DNA from: Pseudisothecium myosuroides
Taxonomy: Eukaryota; Streptophyta; Bryopsida; Hypnales; Lembophyllaceae
Assembly: GCA_951799445.1 (NCBI GenBank)
Contig: OX637287.1
Coordinates: 16,864,224 to 16,928,223 of the forward strand
Length of the DNA: 64,000 nt
Direction: 5' to 3'
Shown piece by piece: positions 59,481-64,000 of this stretch. Under the pieces are notes generated by a model that saw only the letters and a program-made list of their open reading frames with translations, was not told the DNA's origin and did not search any database. The stretch's first letter is position 1. The number at the start of each line of letters is the position of its first letter. Both the position numbers and the translations under genes were made by a program.

Positions 59481-62400
59481 TGAAACTCGCAAACACCACC
59501 ACAGCAGCACGAGAGGCGAAGGTGCGCAAGCGCATTTGCTCAAAGCAACGGCTCAAAATGAGCAATGGAAAGACGGAAGCAACGAGATGCAGGAAAGCTA
59601 AACAAGCACGACAGGCCAACCAAGGCTGTGTGGAAAATGAGTCAGCGTGGATGAAACATATGAAACTAGGATGAGGACAGATATCATCCGACGGGGTCTG
59701 GATGAAACTTTTGTGAAGAGGTCAGCGAACTAATAATAAGTAGAAATCCTTGATTGGTCTGTGGGTAATCATATATATGGTACAATGTTTCTCATAGAAT
59801 ATGAATTAATACTAAAATATGGTAAGTCATACTCCGGACATCATTGGATTGATAATTCAATAATTAAGGCGGCAGCACCCATAACCATCAATTTAAAGGT
59901 TTTGAACATGATTATTATTGATAGACATCCAACAAATTATAGGATCCTATTAGCAAGAGAAAAATAATTCTTGTGCACTTTCAAATGTATTATTTGGATA
60001 TTGAGAGAATAAGTTGTGAATTTTTAAAGAGCCGACTGGAAATGTACCTAATACAAACATTAGGGTTTGATATTCAGATGTAGTACATCCTTGTAATTAC
60101 ATCTATTCTCTTCCATAGATTTTTCAAGATTTTAGAGGTAATGATTTTGGATCCTATAATGGTTATGGGTGATGCTACTTTAGCATCTTTCTTTCAGATG
60201 ACATTTTTAACATTAAAACCTTGTCATGCTCAAATATGACATCATACAAGTAGAATACATGATCATTTGTAGCTTCTGAGACATGCAAGAGTTGCAATAA
60301 TGATCCAAATTAGGAGTGTTATGTGCCAACTGGATAAGGCCCAATATGGATACAAACTTTTTTCACTGTTGAATATCTCAATTTGTGCACTTTTTATGTG
60401 AAATACACTAAGAACACAATGTTGCATCAAGAAATTGGATTTAGTAAACCTTAAAAGATTAAAGGTAAGAGTACCCAAAAAAAATCCATTTTTTTTATCA
60501 TTCTACAATCTCCTAAGATCAAACTAATTTTTTGTAATGAAGATATTTGTGACCTCAAAAGAAATCCAATCCAAGTCATTTCATAATTTTATATCATCCA
60601 TCAAGTATTTTTTGAAATATCAAAATTGAAAGCATAGGATGCTTACACAATTACACATGCCACTAGACTCCCCATGAAGCATGCAAATAATGCTTCAATT
60701 CCTATTGGTTGCCTTAATCCCTAAGCACTACAACATGCATTGTGCGGATGGAGTACACAATGCTTCAAGCCAATGTTTAGTCCATATACCTTTTCATTCA
60801 TCAAAAGCAAGTATTGAATCTCTAAAAGATTAATTTTTTATGAACAATTTGATGAAGTTGACGCAAAAATGCATGTATGCAAAGATAGAAGCAAAAATGT
60901 GCTAACATTCAAAAAATGATTCAAACATTAAAGGATAAAAGAACCATTCAACTAGGTAATATTTTTTTTATCTTGAAAGATTATATTGTGGTGGTTTAAA
61001 AAGAAGTAGAAACACTTTTCCAATCTTTTTATTGTTCCAATCATCTAGGTGAAGGAGTAGGTGCTGCCAAATAGAAATAGGTGATAATTATGTGCTTGCT
61101 ATTGCACTTTACATATGACTGATGGACCAGCAAGTAGCAATAGCTGTAGTCAAAGTGTTGGCAAAGCTATTTCTTGCACTTAACTCTTAACATTTTCCCT
61201 TTAGAGGACACAACCTATAATTTTATAAGCGACTTCAATATCATTTGTTTTGTATGCTCTATTTTGCAATTAAATATGAGTAGAAATTACTCAATAATTT
61301 CAATTTGAAGGATGAAATCAAATCTCATTTATAAATCATTGATTTTTTTGATTTTTTTCTAATAATCTGAAATTATTGTAAGTTTTTGAAGTCAATGTAC
61401 TAGAAACTCATATTAAGTACAATATTTGCTTTAGGTGACTTTGAAATTTTTTCTATGAGTGTACATTGTAATTTGAAACACCCTCTCTCTAGCCAACAAT
61501 CCTGACAATCCTACTAGGCCGTGAGGCAACAAAAAAATTTGTTCTTCTATCAATGCTAACAAGCCCCATTGTGGACACCAACAGAGGCAAAACAGAGGTA
61601 AGCCTACAATGGGCTTACTTTCATTTGTGTCCATAATGGAATCATTTATCTAAGTAGGTAACCTTGACTACCATTGCTTACTTGTGTCCAATTTCAAGCA
61701 TGGTTTAAGAGCTAAGTGGAGACAAAGTGTTCGGAATAACTTTAAAGTTGTTTTTCAATAGCCTAAAGTTGTCTATCATACTCAACTACATAGTAAGACC
61801 CTAGAAATGTAGCTAGTCTCTTTGATGACAAAGATGGAGTTCTCATGATCTGCACAACCAATGACACACAAATCTTGTTTAGAAAGAACAAGATATTAGA
61901 TCTTGTAAATGCTTGATTTCGTATTCCTATGTCTACAAGAAATTTAATCTAGCAAAAGTGAGATATGATCCAAGAGTTAGTAATGGAGGCCATTAGAGAA
62001 AATTCAAGTTGCCTATTAAATTCAAGTTATCTAATATTGCTTATTGTTGCCCCTTCATAGTCATAATTGTCATCATATTTGTAGAGATTATAATATCATT
62101 TATTATTATTGTTGTTGTGAAAGTGTGTTTAGGTTACACAATTTAATTGCAGAGATAACTCTTGCGAGCAGACACATCTTTACCTAAAAGGCACTCTCTC
62201 TATTTACATAATATTGTATAATACTGACAGTATCCAACACTTCCACTAGTACATTGGTCCAATTAAATTGAATCAAATATTCTTCATCCATCCGTTTCAG
62301 CAATCTTCATCTACTTTTAGGTTTTCACAAAGGTTTAAATTTTAGAGTTCTAGTTATGTGATGTTGTTTGCAACGTTGGTGTGGGCCGCTTGTGTGTCAG

Positions 62401-63525
62401 TGTGCGCTGGTGTACTGGTGTGCACTTGTGTACTAGTGTGCTTTGGCTTGGGGCGTTGGCTTGCGCTTCTTTTTGGAGGCGATGGACCATTGGTTTGAGT
62501 TGTTTTCAAAATTTTAATGTAGGAAGTATTTAAGATTTTATTTAGGAAATGTAGTCTAATAGAAAAAGCAAACAAACATAATTTCTTTTTCAATGAAAGG
62601 AATAATAGGGATGGAAAAAATATTTTCTTAGACATTTCTAATCTTTACTCTCCACAAACAAACTAGCCCTGGAGAAAAAAAATTCAAATTGATATTTTTA
62701 GCAATTAAAAAAATACAAGGTTAAAATTGGTGTGGTTAAGAACACAAAACACCTAGAGTGATTCCAATTTTTTTATTAGTAATATTAATAATTAAAATTT
62801 AAAAATTAATGCATATATAATTTTTTTTTAATTTTCAAGGATCTAATTTGATCAATTTTGGCTTTTTATTCCTTCTATTTGAAAATGTGTATAAATTTGA
62901 AAGAGTTTTTTATTTTTTATTTTTTTAAATTAAAAATAATACATATAACTAGATTTTAATACAATTTGGAGGTTGGATGGGGTCAAAAAGAAATATTCAT
63001 CTTCTTATAATGTTTCTTCTCCCAAAACCACGTTTTTTGCCTATAAAGTTGAACATCCAAAATTGTTATAATCTAAAAATCCAACGCTCAATATTTTCCA
63101 TAATAAATTCCATTCATAGTAAACAAAGTAGTCCTTACTTTTGTATGGTTAAAATAAAAAATTTCAAGCACATCCATGTACAAAAAAAAATAAAAGTAGG
63201 ACATTTCATTGAAAACCTCCATTGTCAAAAAGGTTTTAGGCCTTGAGAGGTTAACAATATTTAGGATAAGTATTTGGATGAAAGTTAATTAAGACTAAAT
63301 AAACCATTAAACATATAATAAATTTAGCTATAACCCCTTGATGCAAATAACATCATTAAAACAAAAAAAAATCACCTTCCTAAACTCATTCAATTAGCAA
63401 ATTGATATCATAGTTTTTAAAAATATTTTGGTATATTGAAGTTTATTTATTGATTTATATGTAATAAATTCTATCAATCTAAATAAAGCATAACAATCTC
63501 ATCATTCCAAAATTGACAATTGTTA
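59481..63525. other. AT-rich intergenic DNA, no gene
   Basis: No supported gene or large repeat. A GTGTGC/GTACTGGTGTG microsatellite lies at about 62394-62455; the - strand frame over it is repeat-derived. The first 250 bases may still belong to the promoter of the UBZ gene. Confidence 0.4.
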
Positions 63526-63840
63526 ACACCTATGACAAGATTCACCAACCTCACTCAAATTACTTGTGAAAAGTGTCATTGCACACATCATTCAATTCAA
63601 GTTTTTTTTAACTCTAATGTTTAGGTGACCTCTCCATTATCTCTAATATCTAAATTATTCTAATTTTAGTATACAAGTAATCCAACACCTATAATAAGAT
63701 TCACCATCCTCACTCAAATCACTTGTGAAATGTGTCATTACAAACATCATTCAATTAAAGTTTTTTTTAATACTAATGCACATGTGGCTTGTCTATTATC
63801 ACCAACTACAGTTTTCTAATTGTAGTCTATTGGTGACCCA
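63526..63840. repeat. 159-bp tandem duplication
   Basis: Two units begin ACACCTAT at 63526 and 63685. Both contain AGATTCACCA, CCTCACTCAAAT, TCACTTGTGAAA-like and CATCATTCAATT blocks, with divergence toward the end. Confidence 0.8.
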
Positions 63841-64000
63841 TCTATTAACTTTTAGCACACTAACCATTAAAACAACTTTCAAATACATGTTTATCAATCA
63901 ATTTTTCATCAAGTAGTTATCCAATAAATTCCAAATACATTACAAATTATGGCATTAAATTGAAAGAAAGTAGTCTTTTTAACCAAATAAGCTACCTCAA

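Overview
The window looks like nuclear DNA of a land plant, probably a seed-free one such as a moss. The genes have GT-AG introns, TAGGGTTT-type motifs near presumed transcript starts, and a complete gene for the plant histone chaperone NRP (NAP1-related protein). Most of the DNA is AT-rich and full of transposons. I cannot name the species.

Layout. (1) 1.2-7.4 kb, + strand: a locus of about 12 exons that joins a ParB-like segment (DGNHR motif) to a C-terminal amino-DNA-methyltransferase-like segment. Its first intron holds about 14 units of a 115-117 bp tandem repeat, each built on a CCTCGT/ACGAGG inverted repeat. The reading frame is broken in two exons, so this copy is probably a pseudogene. 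(2) 7.4-15.7 kb: no supported gene; fold-back elements, minisatellites and an LTR-like fragment. (3) 15.7-28.2 kb and 30.9-37.5 kb: two copies of a segmental duplication. Each copy serves as the empty site for insertions in the other. This resolves a 4.7 kb transposon with 8-bp target duplications (TSDs) and a broken transposase gene, a 1.5 kb non-autonomous relative, and nested TTAA-flanked elements. (4) 37.5-40.3 kb: small inverted-repeat elements, tandem repeats and the 3' flank of NRP. (5) 40.3-43.2 kb, - strand: the intact 10-exon NRP gene encoding 254 aa. (6) 43.6-51.6 kb: a Stowaway-like and a pogo-like MITE, two small low-confidence ORFs, and two larger TIR elements. (7) 52.0-58.1 kb, - strand: exons of a possible TruA-like gene, then a gene for a 723-aa protein with three SUMO-interaction-like motifs and a C-terminal UBZ4-type zinc finger. 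(8) 58.1-59.5 kb is the 5' region of that gene; 59.5-64 kb is AT-rich with no gene that I can support.

Function. The solid genes share a nuclear, chromatin or DNA theme: a histone chaperone, a probable ubiquitin/SUMO reader, and a decayed ParB-methyltransferase. They are separate transcription units and nothing suggests an operon. Exon boundaries were placed by hand from splice signals, reading phase and family recall; no alignment or transcript data were available.
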